A DNA stretch of 64,000 nt, taken from assembly GCF_002086455.1 (NCBI RefSeq), contig NZ_MVHC01000009.1:97899-161898 (forward strand), in the 5' to 3' direction. Shown here one piece after another: positions 18,188 to 27,192 of the stretch. The notes under the pieces were generated by a model. That model was given only the letters and a program-made list of their open reading frames with translations, was not told the origin of the DNA and did no database searches. Origin of the DNA: Mycolicibacter algericus DSM 45454. Its GTDB lineage: Bacteria > Actinomycetota > Actinomycetes > Mycobacteriales > Mycobacteriaceae. How positions within the stretch are numbered: position 1 is the first letter of the stretch; the number at the start of each line of letters is the position of its first letter. Position numbers and translations under genes: made by a program.

Positions 18188-18496
18188 CGCGCATACTCCT
18201 TATCTGGACCGGCGGCCGGCCCGAAAGTTAGTTAGCGTATTTAATGAGCTATCGACGACTGTACGCCGGTTCGCTGATCTTCCGCTGGCAGGCGGGTGTC
18301 CCTGCGGCTGCCCGGCCCGCGGCGCTGAGCTGTTAGTCTCGTAGACTGCTGACGCGCCTGAAGACACGTGTGGCCGCATCATGACCGGTCGGCGCGTCGA
18401 CGCGAAAGCGCAGGACCACCCAGGACTAACACGGGCCGGAAGAAACCAGCCCAATGGCACGCCGCGACCGGACCTCGGCTGCGCAGGAGGAGAAGA
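18188..18496. promoter_or_regulatory. divergent intergenic region between methyltransferase and secY
   Basis: This 309-bp gap must hold the promoters of both the methyltransferase pair and secY-adk-map. A short inverted repeat, AGTCT-cgt-AGACT, lies near 18335-18347, and its right half supplies TAGACT, a plausible -10 for secY. AGGAGGAG at 18485-18492 is the secY ribosome-binding site. No small gene is supported here. Confidence 0.35.
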
Positions 18497-19828
18497 GTGT
18501 TCTCGGCTTTCATCTCATCACTGCGGACGGTCGACCTACGGCGCAAGATCCTGTTCGCGCTGGGCATCATCATCATTTACCGGCTCGGGGCGGCCATCCC
18601 GTCGCCCGGCGTCGACTACCAGAACGTGCAGCAGTGCATCAAGGAGGTCAGCGGCGGCGACGCGGCGCAGGTCTATTCGCTGATCAACCTGTTCTCCGGC
18701 GGCGCGCTGCTGCAACTGACGGTGTTCGCCATCGGCGTGATGCCCTACATCACCGCCAGCATCATCGTGCAGCTGTTGACGGTGGTCATCCCGCGCTTCG
18801 AGGAGCTGCGCAAAGAAGGCCAGTCCGGCCAGAACAAGATGACGCAGTACACCCGTTATCTGACGGTCGCACTGGCCGTGCTGCAGGCGACGTCCATCGT
18901 GGCGCTGGCCGCCAATGGCGGGCTGCTGCAGACCTGCAGCCTGCGCCACGACATCATCGCCGACCACAGCATCTTCACCCTGGTCGTCATCGTGATGGTG
19001 ATGACCGCCGGCGCGGTGCTGGTGATGTGGCTCGGTGAGTTGATCACCGAGCGCGGCATCGGCAACGGCATGTCGCTGCTGATCTTCGTCGGTATCGCCG
19101 CTCGTATCCCGATCGAGGGCAAGACCATCCTGGACTCCCGGGGCGGCCTGGTCTTCACCATGGTCTGCCTGGCCGCGCTGGTCATCGTCGTCGGTGTGGT
19201 CTTCGTCGAGCAAGGGCAGCGCCGCATCCCGGTGCAGTACGCCAAGCGGATGGTCGGCCGGCGCATGTACGGCGGCACCTCGACGTACCTGCCGCTCAAG
19301 GTCAACCAGGCCGGCGTCATCCCGGTCATCTTCGCCTCCTCGCTGATCTATATTCCGCAGCTGGTCACCCAGCTGGTCCGCAGCGGCAGTGGCGGTGTCG
19401 GCAACAGCTGGTGGGACAAGGCCGTCAGCACCTACCTGTCGGATCCGTCCAACCTGGTCTACATCGCCGTGTACTTCGGGCTGATCATCTTCTTCACGTA
19501 CTTCTACGTGTCGATCACGTTCAACCCCGACGAGCGCGCCGACGAGATGAAGAAGTTCGGCGGGTTCATTCCGGGGATCCGGCCGGGACGCCCGACCGCG
19601 GACTACCTGCGTTTCGTGCTCAACCGGATCACGCTGCCGGGTTCGATCTACCTGGGCGTGATCTCCGTGCTGCCCAACCTGTTCCTGCAGATGGGCAACT
19701 CCGGGACGGTGCAGAACCTGCCGTTCGGCGGAACCGCGGTGCTGATCATGATCGGTGTCGGCCTTGACACGGTCAAGCAGATCGAGAGCCAGCTCATGCA
19801 GCGCAACTACGAAGGGTTCCTCAAGTGA
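18497..19828 (+). CDS. secY: preprotein translocase subunit SecY
   Basis: SecY is the channel of the Sec translocase in the cytoplasmic membrane. The 443-aa product has about ten membrane segments and conserved landmarks: [20 protein letters not shown], the cytoplasmic loop [20 protein letters not shown], and [20 protein letters not shown] before the last membrane segments. The start is GTG 18497 behind a strong AGGAGGAG site; the frame is open further upstream, but the conserved N-terminus begins here. Its stop overlaps the adk start (GTGA), so translation is coupled. Confidence 0.96.
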   Translation: MFSAFISSLRTVDLRRKILFALGIIIIYRLGAAIPSPGVDYQNVQQCIKEVSGGDAAQVYSLINLFSGGALLQLTVFAIGVMPYITASIIVQLLTVVIPRFEELRKEGQSGQNKMTQYTRYLTVALAVLQATSIVALAANGGLLQTCSLRHDIIADHSIFTLVVIVMVMTAGAVLVMWLGELITERGIGNGMSLLIFVGIAARIPIEGKTILDSRGGLVFTMVCLAALVIVVGVVFVEQGQRRIPVQYAKRMVGRRMYGGTSTYLPLKVNQAGVIPVIFASSLIYIPQLVTQLVRSGSGGVGNSWWDKAVSTYLSDPSNLVYIAVYFGLIIFFTYFYVSITFNPDERADEMKKFGGFIPGIRPGRPTADYLRFVLNRITLPGSIYLGVISVLPNLFLQMGNSGTVQNLPFGGTAVLIMIGVGLDTVKQIESQLMQRNYEGFLK

Positions 19829-20376
19829 GAGTCATCCTGCTGGGACCGCCCGGGGCGGGCAAGGGCACGCAGGCCGTCAAACTGGCCCAGGAGCTGGGTG
19901 TCCCGCAGATCTCCACCGGCGATCTGTTCCGCAACAATATTGCCCAGGGCACCGAGCTGGGCCGCAAGGCCAAGGCGTACCTGGACGCCGGTGACCTGGT
20001 GCCCTCCGAGCTGACCAACGCGCTGGTCGCCGACCGCATCGACGGAGAGGACGCCGCCAAGGGTTTCATCCTCGACGGCTTTCCCCGGTCGGTGGAACAG
20101 GCCCAGGCGCTGCACGACATGCTCGAGGAGCGCAACACCAAGCTGGACGCGGTGCTGGAGCTGCGGGTCAGCGAGGACGAGTTGCTCGCCCGGTTGCGGG
20201 AGCGGGGCCGCGCCGACGACACCGCCGAGGTCATCCACAACCGGATGATCGTCTACCGCGAGGAGACCGCGCCGCTGCTGGACTTCTACCAGCACGAACA
20301 CGAGCTGCACGTCGTGGATGCGCTCGGCACCGTCGACGAGGTCTTCGGCCGGCTGCTGAAGGCGCTGGGACGCTAA
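19825..20376 (+). CDS. adk: adenylate kinase
   Basis: Adenylate kinase converts ATP + AMP to 2 ADP. The 183-aa product has the P-loop [10 protein letters not shown] at residues 7-16, the AMP-binding STGDLFR segment, [14 protein letters not shown], and a short lid, as in the short-type bacterial enzymes. It starts at GTG 19825 inside the secY stop and is followed immediately by map. The secY-adk-map order is standard for actinobacteria. Confidence 0.97.
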   Translation: MRVILLGPPGAGKGTQAVKLAQELGVPQISTGDLFRNNIAQGTELGRKAKAYLDAGDLVPSELTNALVADRIDGEDAAKGFILDGFPRSVEQAQALHDMLEERNTKLDAVLELRVSEDELLARLRERGRADDTAEVIHNRMIVYREETAPLLDFYQHEHELHVVDALGTVDEVFGRLLKALGR

Positions 20377-21165
20377 GTGATCGGACTGCCGAAGCGGCGG
20401 GTGCCGCATCGCAGCCCGGGGGAGCTCGACGCGATGGCCGCGGCAGGCGCCGTCGTGGCGGCGGCACTGGCCGCGGTGCGCGAGGCCGCTGTGGCGGGTA
20501 CCTCGACCCTGCAGTTGGACGACATCGCCGAATCGGTGATTCGGGACGCGGGTGCGACGCCGTCGTTCCTGGGCTATCACGGCTTTCCCGCCTCGATCTG
20601 CAGCTCGGTGAACGATCGGGTGGTGCACGGCATCCCGTCGTCGACCGAGGTGCTCGAGCTCGGTGACCTGGTATCCATCGACTGCGGTGCGATTCTGGAC
20701 GGCTGGCACGGCGATGCGGCGATCACCCTCGGTGTCGGGAAGCTGGCGCAGGCCGACGAGGACCTGTCGGCGGCGACCCGGCAGGCGCTGGGGGCCGGGA
20801 TCGCCGCGATGGTCCCCGGCAACCGGCTCAGCGATGTCTCGCATGCCATCGAGACCGGGGCGCGCGCCGCGTCGGCCGAGTTCCGTCGCTCGTTCGGCAT
20901 CGTCGCCGGTTACGGCGGACACGGCATCGGCCGCCAGATGCACATGGACCCGTTCCTGCCCAACGAAGGGTCGCCGGGCCGCGGACCGCTGTTGGTGGCC
21001 GGGTCGGTGCTGGCGATCGAGCCGATGCTGACGTTGGGCACCGACCAGACCGTGGTGCTCGACGACGAGTGGACGGTCGTCACCGCCGACAGTTCCCGCG
21101 CGGCGCACTGGGAACACACCGTGGCGGTCACCGATGACGGGCCGCGAATCCTGACCGTGGCCTAG
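20377..21165 (+). CDS. map: methionine aminopeptidase, type I
   Basis: The enzyme removes the initiator methionine from new proteins using two divalent metal ions. The 262-aa product contains the pita-bread fold ligands: [16 protein letters not shown] (two Asp), [11 protein letters not shown] (His), and two Glu in LAIEPMLT and the final WEHTVAV region. It begins at GTG 20377 directly after the adk stop, so it is coupled to adk. It corresponds to the mapA gene of M. tuberculosis by position. Confidence 0.95.
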   Translation: MIGLPKRRVPHRSPGELDAMAAAGAVVAAALAAVREAAVAGTSTLQLDDIAESVIRDAGATPSFLGYHGFPASICSSVNDRVVHGIPSSTEVLELGDLVSIDCGAILDGWHGDAAITLGVGKLAQADEDLSAATRQALGAGIAAMVPGNRLSDVSHAIETGARAASAEFRRSFGIVAGYGGHGIGRQMHMDPFLPNEGSPGRGPLLVAGSVLAIEPMLTLGTDQTVVLDDEWTVVTADSSRAAHWEHTVAVTDDGPRILTVA

Positions 21166-21220
21166 CGGTTCGAACACTTCAGTTCCCACGCGGTCGCAGC
21201 CAAAAGTGATAAGAACGGGC

Positions 21221-21727
21221 GTGGACTTCCACCCTCCCGACGACGCCGACCCGATCGCGCTGGCCCGCGCCAACTGGGAACGGGCCGGCTGGGGCGACGT
21301 CGCCGACGGGATGGTGGCGGTGACGTCGGTGATGCGGGCGCATCAGATTCTGCTGGCGCGGGTGGAGGCGACGCTGCGGCCCTACGACCTGAGTTTCTCC
21401 CGGTTCGAGTTGCTGCGGCTGCTGGCGTTCAGCCGGTCCGGGGCACTGCCGATCACCAAGGCCTCCGACCGGCTGCAGGTCCACGTCACCAGCGTCACGC
21501 ACGCGATTCGGCGATTGGAGGCCGCCGGCTTGGTGGAGCGGCTGCCGCACCCCACCGACGGCCGCACCACGCTGGTGTCGATCACCGACGCGGGCCGCTC
21601 GACGGTGGCCGACGCGACGGCCAGCCTCAACAGCGAGGTCTTCTCCGACATCGGGATGTCGGGGCAGGAGTCGCGCATGCTGTCGTCGGCGATCGAGACG
21701 CTGCGGCGCAACGCCGGGGATTTCTGA
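21221..21727 (+). CDS. MarR-family transcriptional regulator
   Basis: The 168-aa product has a winged helix: RFELLRLLAFSRSGALPITK, the recognition helix region HVTSVTHAIRRLEAAG, and the wing RLPHPTDGRTTLVSITDAGR. MarR proteins are dimeric repressors that often respond to small aromatic or lipophilic ligands. It is a homologue of Rv0737, which also lies near mapA. GTG 21221 is chosen because the homologue begins MDFHPPDD; GTG 21206 is an alternative. The target is unknown. It is convergent with the sensor kinase gene. Confidence 0.88.
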   Translation: MDFHPPDDADPIALARANWERAGWGDVADGMVAVTSVMRAHQILLARVEATLRPYDLSFSRFELLRLLAFSRSGALPITKASDRLQVHVTSVTHAIRRLEAAGLVERLPHPTDGRTTLVSITDAGRSTVADATASLNSEVFSDIGMSGQESRMLSSAIETLRRNAGDF

Positions 21728-21790
21728 CGGGCCGGTCCGGGGCGTCTCGGGGATGCGTTTTTCGGGCGCGAGGGTGCCTAATCCCGGTGA

Positions 21791-23077
21791 TCAGTCCGGT
21801 GTGTCGGCCGGGGACGCGCACGCTCGCGCGGAGGGGGACGGCACCGGGATGGTGGCGGTGACGGCGGTGCCCGCCCCCGGCCGCGAGCGGATGTTGAGCC
21901 GGCCGCCCACCAGCTCGGCGCGCTCGGCCATCGACAGCACCCCGTAGCCGCCCATGTCGTCGCCGCCCACCGGGTGCTCGAAGGTGTCGAAACCCACCCC
22001 GTCGTCAACGATCTCCAGCCGCGCGACGTCGGGGTCGGCGGTCACCGTGAATCCCAGCCGGACCGTCGTCGCGGCGGCGTGCTTGACGACGTTCTGCAGG
22101 CCCTCCTGCGCGATCCGGTACAGCGCCAACTCGATGTGCTCGGGCAGCCGGATCTCGGCCAGGTCCAGCTCGATCTTGAGTTGCGGTATCGACTGAGCCA
22201 GGCTGGCCAGCCCGCCGGACAGGCCCAGGTCGTCGAGCACCGGCGGCCGCAGCCCGCTGATCGCCACCCGGGTCTCCTGCAGTGTCAGCCCGGCCAGCTC
22301 CCGGGCGGCCTCCAGTTGCTGCGACGCCTCGTCCGGGTCGTTGCCGACCGCCCGGGCGGCGGCATCCAGCCGGTAGGACAGTGTCACCAGCCGCTGCGAG
22401 ATGCCGTCGTGGATATCGCCGGCCAGCCGGCGCCGCTCGATCTCCTGGGCCTCGATCACCTGCTCGACGAAGAGTTCGTGGGCGCGTTCGCGCGCCACCA
22501 GCTGCCGGTGCAGCCGGGCCTGGTGCATGGCGCCGGCGATGAGCCGGCCGATCACCCGCAGCAGCTCGATGTCGCCGGGGGCGAAGTCGCGGCGCTCCAC
22601 GGTGTGCACGTTGAGCACCCCCACCAGGCCGCCCGGATCTGTCTCCATCGGCACCGACACCATCGAGGTGAAATCGCGCCCGCGCAGCGACTCGATCGGC
22701 ACGTAACGCGGGTCGGCCTCCTTGTCGTCGCTGATCACCACGGGCTCGCGGTGCCGGGCGACCCAGCCCGACACCCCCGACTCCAGCGGCAGCCGGATCT
22801 TGCCCACCTCGGTGTCGAACGGCGGGGTGGCGCCGGTCAGCGTCAGCGAGCGTTCGGTGTCATCGAGGACGTGCACGAAGCAGACGTCGGTGCCGGTCGC
22901 CGCGGTGATCATCCGGGCCGCCGCGGCGGCCAGCGGCTCCACCCCGGGCCCGCTGGAGGCGGCCTGGATCAGTTCCCGCAGCAGCGCCAGCTCGTGGTTG
23001 GGGTCGACGAAATCACCGAAATCGCGTACCGCGCCCCGTTTGCGGGCGCGGGACCGGTTGTTGCCGGAGGTACTCAC
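21791..23077 (-). CDS. GAF-domain sensor histidine kinase (HisKA_3 / NarL partner type)
   Basis: The 428-aa product has a GAF domain (about residues 35-180), then a HisKA_3 dimerisation helix with the phospho-acceptor His in RRRLAGDIHDGISQRL, and a GHKL ATPase domain (IAQEGLQNVVKHA as N box, DDGVGFD and GYGVLSMAERAE). No membrane segment is visible, so it senses a cytoplasmic or diffusible signal. It starts at GTG 23077, overlapping the stop of the response regulator gene by 4 bp, so the two form one operon. The ligand of the GAF domain cannot be read from sequence. Confidence 0.92.
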   Translation of the reverse strand: MSTSGNNRSRARKRGAVRDFGDFVDPNHELALLRELIQAASSGPGVEPLAAAAARMITAATGTDVCFVHVLDDTERSLTLTGATPPFDTEVGKIRLPLESGVSGWVARHREPVVISDDKEADPRYVPIESLRGRDFTSMVSVPMETDPGGLVGVLNVHTVERRDFAPGDIELLRVIGRLIAGAMHQARLHRQLVARERAHELFVEQVIEAQEIERRRLAGDIHDGISQRLVTLSYRLDAAARAVGNDPDEASQQLEAARELAGLTLQETRVAISGLRPPVLDDLGLSGGLASLAQSIPQLKIELDLAEIRLPEHIELALYRIAQEGLQNVVKHAAATTVRLGFTVTADPDVARLEIVDDGVGFDTFEHPVGGDDMGGYGVLSMAERAELVGGRLNIRSRPGAGTAVTATIPVPSPSARACASPADTPD

Positions 23078-23724
23078 CGGTAGATGCCCTCGCGCAATGC
23101 GGTGGCCACCGCACCGGTGCGGTCGGACACCCCCAGCTTGCGGTAGATCGAGCGGAGGTGGCTCTTGACGGTCTCGTCGCCGATCACCAGTTTGGTGGCG
23201 ATGCCGCGGTTGGACAGCCCGCTGACCATGCAGGCCAGGATCTCGCTCTCCCGCTGGGTCAGGCCCTGGCGAGCGCCCGGCCAGAACTCGTCGCGTTGCA
23301 GTCGTGCCGCGGTGCCGGCCGCCCGGGCCGCCAGGCCGGGATCGATCACCGTCTCGCCGCGGTGGGCCAACTCGATCTGGTGCACCAGGTCGTCGCTGCT
23401 GATGCTCTTGAGCAGGTAGCCGCTCGCGCCGACCCGCAGCGCTTCGAACAGGTACTGCTCGTCGTCGTAGACCGACAGCATCACGACCTTGCGTTCCGGA
23501 TCGCGTTCCCGCAGCGCCAGGCACAGGTCCAGGCCGCTCTCACCGCGCATCCGCACGTCGCACAACACCACGTCGGGGTCGGTGTCGGCGACCACGGCGA
23601 GGGCCTGTTCGGCGCTGATCGCCTGCCCCACGACCTCGATGCGGTCGGCGAATGCGGTGAGCATGGCACGCAGGCCCTCGATCACCATCTCGTGATCGTC
23701 GACGAGGACCAGTCGCACGGGCAT
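23074..23724 (-). CDS. NarL/FixJ-family response regulator
   Basis: The 216-aa product has a receiver domain (VLVDDHEMVIEGL at the N-terminus, phospho-acceptor Asp in VVLCDVRMRGESG, Lys in YLLKSISSD) and a C-terminal LuxR-type DNA-binding helix-turn-helix (LTQRESEILACMVSGLSNR, TVKSHLRSIYRKLGVSDRT). ATG 23724 is preferred over the upstream in-frame start at 23745, because MPVRLVLVDDHE begins the conserved domain. It is the cognate partner of the GAF kinase whose gene overlaps its stop. Confidence 0.94.
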   Translation of the reverse strand: MPVRLVLVDDHEMVIEGLRAMLTAFADRIEVVGQAISAEQALAVVADTDPDVVLCDVRMRGESGLDLCLALRERDPERKVVMLSVYDDEQYLFEALRVGASGYLLKSISSDDLVHQIELAHRGETVIDPGLAARAAGTAARLQRDEFWPGARQGLTQRESEILACMVSGLSNRGIATKLVIGDETVKSHLRSIYRKLGVSDRTGAVATALREGIYR

Positions 23725-23841
23725 AGCAAGACAATAAAGCCCCACCGGTTCGATGCCTCCGCCCAGATCTCCCGGCGATTACCCGGACGGTTCCCCCGGA
23801 TGGGGGAGGACGTCCGGCCCGATCTTCGGCATCCTGCTGTT

Positions 23842-24375
23842 ATGCAGATCACAACTGAGCTCGCGACATGGACCAGTGCCGGCCGCCCGTTCTGGTGGGA
23901 CCAGGTGCAACCCGACGCCGAGGTGTACCCCCTGCAAGCGGTGATCTTCGACATCGACGCCCTTTCCGATGCCGACGGCGAGCCCCGCTCCGGCCTGGTG
24001 GACCTGGTGCTGAGCCTGTTCGCCACCGGTCTCTGGGTGGCCGTGGTCGGCGCCGGACCCCGCGACGTGGTGCAGGCCCGGGTGCGGGAGTTGATCGGGG
24101 ACGGTATGACCGAGACCATCGTCACCGCCGAGGACCTGACCGGTCCCGCCGGTGACGCCGAGCTCTACCGGCTGGCGCTGTGGGAACTGGGCATCGTCGC
24201 AGGCGAGTCGCTGGTGATCGCCGGATCCGAGGCCGGCGCCCGGACCGCCGCGGCTATCGGCCTGCCGGCGATCTTCGCCGACCGGGACGGCTACGACGGG
24301 TTGTCGGCCAACGGGTGCCGGGAGCTGCAGGCGCAGCGGGTGGTGGCGCGGTTCAGCTGCCGCGAAGCAGGTTGA
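23842..24375 (+). CDS. HAD-like hydrolase family protein
   Basis: The 177-aa product has the first haloacid dehalogenase motif in VIFDIDALSDADG (DxD), then a Rossmann-like region with VAVVGAGP and GESLVIAGSEAGARTAAAIG in place of motif IV. The cap region is short, which suggests a CbbY/phosphoglycolate phosphatase-like member, possibly with altered chemistry. ATG 23842 begins the recognisable protein; the frame is open far upstream but there it is the shadow of the regulator gene. It is transcribed divergently from the two-component operon. Substrate unknown. Confidence 0.75.
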   Translation: MQITTELATWTSAGRPFWWDQVQPDAEVYPLQAVIFDIDALSDADGEPRSGLVDLVLSLFATGLWVAVVGAGPRDVVQARVRELIGDGMTETIVTAEDLTGPAGDAELYRLALWELGIVAGESLVIAGSEAGARTAAAIGLPAIFADRDGYDGLSANGCRELQAQRVVARFSCREAG

Positions 24376-24450
24376 TGACGGCGCTTGTTGCTTGACGCGC
24401 AGCGCGGTCATCATTTGACGTTGCCGCCACCGGCCATCGACCATGACGTG

Positions 24451-25116
24451 GTGCGTCAACTGGTGCTTCTGCTGTGCGCAGTGCTGTGCGCGATGAGTGT
24501 GACGGCGGTGACCGCGCCACCGACCGCGGCGGTTGTCGATCCGTGGTTCGCGAATGCGGTCGGCTTCCCAGTTGCGGCCACCCAGGTGGTTTCGGTTGTC
24601 GGAGTGGGTCATTCGACCGCGAAGATCGATGTCTATCAGCGGACTCCCGCGGGCTGGGAACCGGTTGCTGCCGGGATTCCGGCGCATGTCGGTTCGGCGG
24701 GCATCACCCCGCGAACCAAAGAAGGTGAGCCGTCGACTCCGATGGGGTTCTACACGCTCGATTCCGCATTCGGCACCGCTCCGAGTCCCGGTGGCGGCCT
24801 GCCGTACGTGCAGGTCGGATCCGACCACTGGTGGGACAGCGACTCCAAGAGCCCGACCTACAACACCATGCAGATCTGCAAGAAAGCCCAGTGCCCGTTC
24901 GACACGACGGCCAGCGAGAACCTCAACATCCCGCAGTACCGGCACGCGGTGGTCATCGGCGTCAATAAGTCTCGTACACCCGGTGACGGTTCCGCCTACT
25001 TTTTTCACACCACCGACGGCGGGCCGACGGCGGGCTGCGTGGCGATCGATGACGCCACGCTGGTGAAGATCATCGGCTGGCTGAGGCCGGGCGCGGTGAT
25101 GGCCATCGCGAAATAG
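24451..25116 (+). CDS. exported L,D-transpeptidase-fold (YkuD-like) protein, Rv0309 family
   Basis: The 221-aa product has a signal peptide (hydrophobic LVLLLCAVLCAMSVTAV) and a mature domain with STPMGFYTLDSAFG, HAVVIGVN and the C-terminal motif GPTAGCVAID, whose Cys is the nucleophile of the L,D-transpeptidase catalytic fold. It resembles Rv0309 of M. tuberculosis closely enough for confident family placement. The role is probably peptidoglycan or envelope modification, but cross-linking activity is not proven for this family. GTG 24451 is preferred; GTG 24448 is equally possible. It ends 4 bp before mmsB, which is convergent. Confidence 0.85.
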   Translation: MRQLVLLLCAVLCAMSVTAVTAPPTAAVVDPWFANAVGFPVAATQVVSVVGVGHSTAKIDVYQRTPAGWEPVAAGIPAHVGSAGITPRTKEGEPSTPMGFYTLDSAFGTAPSPGGGLPYVQVGSDHWWDSDSKSPTYNTMQICKKAQCPFDTTASENLNIPQYRHAVVIGVNKSRTPGDGSAYFFHTTDGGPTAGCVAIDDATLVKIIGWLRPGAVMAIAK

Positions 25117-25120
25117 TCGC

Positions 25121-25996
25121 TCAACTGCCGCGCAGCATCTCGATCACGGCGCTGAAGTCCTTGCCGCCGTGTTCGGCGGCGAACTCGGCGTAGATCGCCG
25201 CGGCATGGCTGCCCAGTGGGGCGTTGGCGCCGGTCGAGCCCACCGCGTCCATCGCCAGGTGCAGATCCTTGTTCATCAGCGCGGCGGCGAATCCCGGCTC
25301 GAAGTTCCGGTTCGCCGGCGAGGTGGGCACCGGGCCGGGAACCGGGCAGTTGGTGTGCAGTGCCCAGCAGTTTCCGGTGGCACCGGTCATCACGTCGAAC
25401 AGCGCCTGGTCGGCCAGGCCGAGCTTGTCGGCCAGTACGAACGCCTCGGCGACGGCCACCTGCTGGACGGCCAGCACCATGTTGTTGCAGATCTTGGCGG
25501 CCTGGCCGGCGCCCGCCGCGCCGCAGTGGGTGACCTTGGCTGCCATCGGCTCCAGCACCGGTGTCGCGCGCTGTACCGCGTCCTGCTCTCCGCCGACCAT
25601 GAAGGCCAACCGCCCCGCGACCGCGCCGGTGACCCCGCCGGACACCGGCGCGTCGAGTTGGGCGAACCCGTGCGAGCCGGCCAGCGCGTGGACCTCACGT
25701 GCGTCGGCGACCGAGATGGTGGAGCTGTCGATGAACAGGGCGCCCGGTTGGGCCGCCGGCAGGATGTCGGCGTAGCAGCGTTTCACCGCGTCGCCGTGCG
25801 GCAGCATGGTGATCACCACGTCGGCGCCGGCGACCGCTTCGGAGGCCGACGGCTGGACGCTCACGCCGCGCTGCTCGGCGGCCGTGGCCGCCGCCGGCAC
25901 CGGGTCGAAGCCGCGCACGGTGTGCCCGGCGGCCACCAGGTTCGCCGACATCGGCCCGCCCATGTGTCCCAGTCCCAGAAATGCGACTGTCTGCAT
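25121..25996 (-). CDS. mmsB: 3-hydroxyisobutyrate dehydrogenase
   Basis: The enzyme oxidises 3-hydroxyisobutyrate to methylmalonate semialdehyde with NAD in valine breakdown. The 291-aa product has the dinucleotide-binding FLGLGHMGGPMSANL, the substrate motif LDAPVSGGVTGA and the catalytic Lys region GAGQAAKICNN, all typical of beta-hydroxyacid dehydrogenases. The start is ATG 25996, 8 bp after fadE9. It is the last gene of the mmsA-fadE9-mmsB operon. Confidence 0.95.
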   Translation of the reverse strand: MQTVAFLGLGHMGGPMSANLVAAGHTVRGFDPVPAAATAAEQRGVSVQPSASEAVAGADVVITMLPHGDAVKRCYADILPAAQPGALFIDSSTISVADAREVHALAGSHGFAQLDAPVSGGVTGAVAGRLAFMVGGEQDAVQRATPVLEPMAAKVTHCGAAGAGQAAKICNNMVLAVQQVAVAEAFVLADKLGLADQALFDVMTGATGNCWALHTNCPVPGPVPTSPANRNFEPGFAAALMNKDLHLAMDAVGSTGANAPLGSHAAAIYAEFAAEHGGKDFSAVIEMLRGS

Positions 25997-26004
25997 CGAA
26001 GCTC

Positions 26005-27180
26005 CTAGCTGCCGGTCCGGACCCGAGCGGCCTCGGCTCGGCCGACGACCATCCGCATGATCTCGTTGGTGCCCTCCAGGATGCGGTGCACCCGCAGGTC
26101 CCGGACGATTTTCTCCAGACCGTATTCGCGCAGATATCCGTAGCCGCCGTGCAGCTGCAGTGCCTGATCGGCCACGGTGAAGCAGGCGTCGGTGACGTAG
26201 CGCTTGGCCATCGCGCACAGCTCCACCTTGTCCTCGGCGCCGTCGTCGAGGGCGGTCGCCGCCCGCCACAGCAGCAGCCGGGAGGTCTCCAGTGCGGTGG
26301 CCATGTCGGCCAGCGTGAACCGGATCGTCGGCTCGTCGAGCAGCGCCTTGCCGAACGCCGACCGGTCGGCCAGGTAGCCGCCGGTCTTGTCGAACGCGGC
26401 CTGGCCGCCGCCTAGCGAGCAGGCCGCGATGTTGATCCGGCCACCGTTGAGGCCGTTCATCGCGATGTTAAAGCCGTTGCCTTCGCCGTCTTCGCCGCCG
26501 AGCATCGCTTCGGCGGGCACCCGCACCCCCTCCAGGATGACCTGTGCGGTCGGTTGGGCGTTCCAGCCCATCTTCTGCTCGGCGGCTCCGAAACTCAGTC
26601 CGGGAGTGTCCTTTTCGATGATGAACGCCGAGATGCCGCGAGGGCCGTCGGCGCCGGTGCGCGCCATCACCACATACACATCCGAGACGCCCGCGCCGGA
26701 GATGAACTGCTTGACGCCGTCGAGCACGTAGTCTGCGTTCTGTCCGGGCCCGGACCGCACCGCGCGGGTGCTCAACGCGCTGGCATCGGATCCCGCCCCC
26801 GGCTCGGTGAGGCAGTAGCTGGCGACCGCGGTCATCGGCGCCAGTCGCGGCACCCAGTTCTTGCGCTGCTCTTCGGTGCCGTAGCTGTCGATCATCCAGG
26901 CGCACATGTTGTGGATCGACAGGTAGGCGGCGATCACCGGGTCGGCGATCGCCAACTGCTCGAAGATGCGCACCCCGTCCAGCCGGCGCAGCCCGGACCC
27001 GCCGACGTCGTCGCGGCAGTAGATCGCCGCCATTCCCAGTTCGGCCGCCTCCCGCATCACATCGACCGGAAAGTGGTGGGACTCATCCCATTCCAGGGCG
27101 TGCGGAGCGAGGCGCTTCTCGGCGAACGCCGCTGCGGTCTCGACGATCACCCGTTCTTCGTCATCCATCACGGTTTTCAT
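26005..27180 (-). CDS. fadE9: acyl-CoA dehydrogenase (isobutyryl-CoA dehydrogenase type)
   Basis: A flavoenzyme expected to act on isobutyryl-CoA in valine catabolism, inferred from the operon. The 391-aa product has the FAD-binding YCLTEPGAGSDA, the second signature LQLHGGYGYLREY, and the C-terminal RILEGTNEIMR. The length is normal for the family. It lies 12 bp after mmsA and 8 bp before mmsB on the same strand, matching the Rv0752c context. Confidence 0.93.
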   Translation of the reverse strand: MKTVMDDEERVIVETAAAFAEKRLAPHALEWDESHHFPVDVMREAAELGMAAIYCRDDVGGSGLRRLDGVRIFEQLAIADPVIAAYLSIHNMCAWMIDSYGTEEQRKNWVPRLAPMTAVASYCLTEPGAGSDASALSTRAVRSGPGQNADYVLDGVKQFISGAGVSDVYVVMARTGADGPRGISAFIIEKDTPGLSFGAAEQKMGWNAQPTAQVILEGVRVPAEAMLGGEDGEGNGFNIAMNGLNGGRINIAACSLGGGQAAFDKTGGYLADRSAFGKALLDEPTIRFTLADMATALETSRLLLWRAATALDDGAEDKVELCAMAKRYVTDACFTVADQALQLHGGYGYLREYGLEKIVRDLRVHRILEGTNEIMRMVVGRAEAARVRTGS

Positions 27181-27192
27181 GTGCCCAAACCC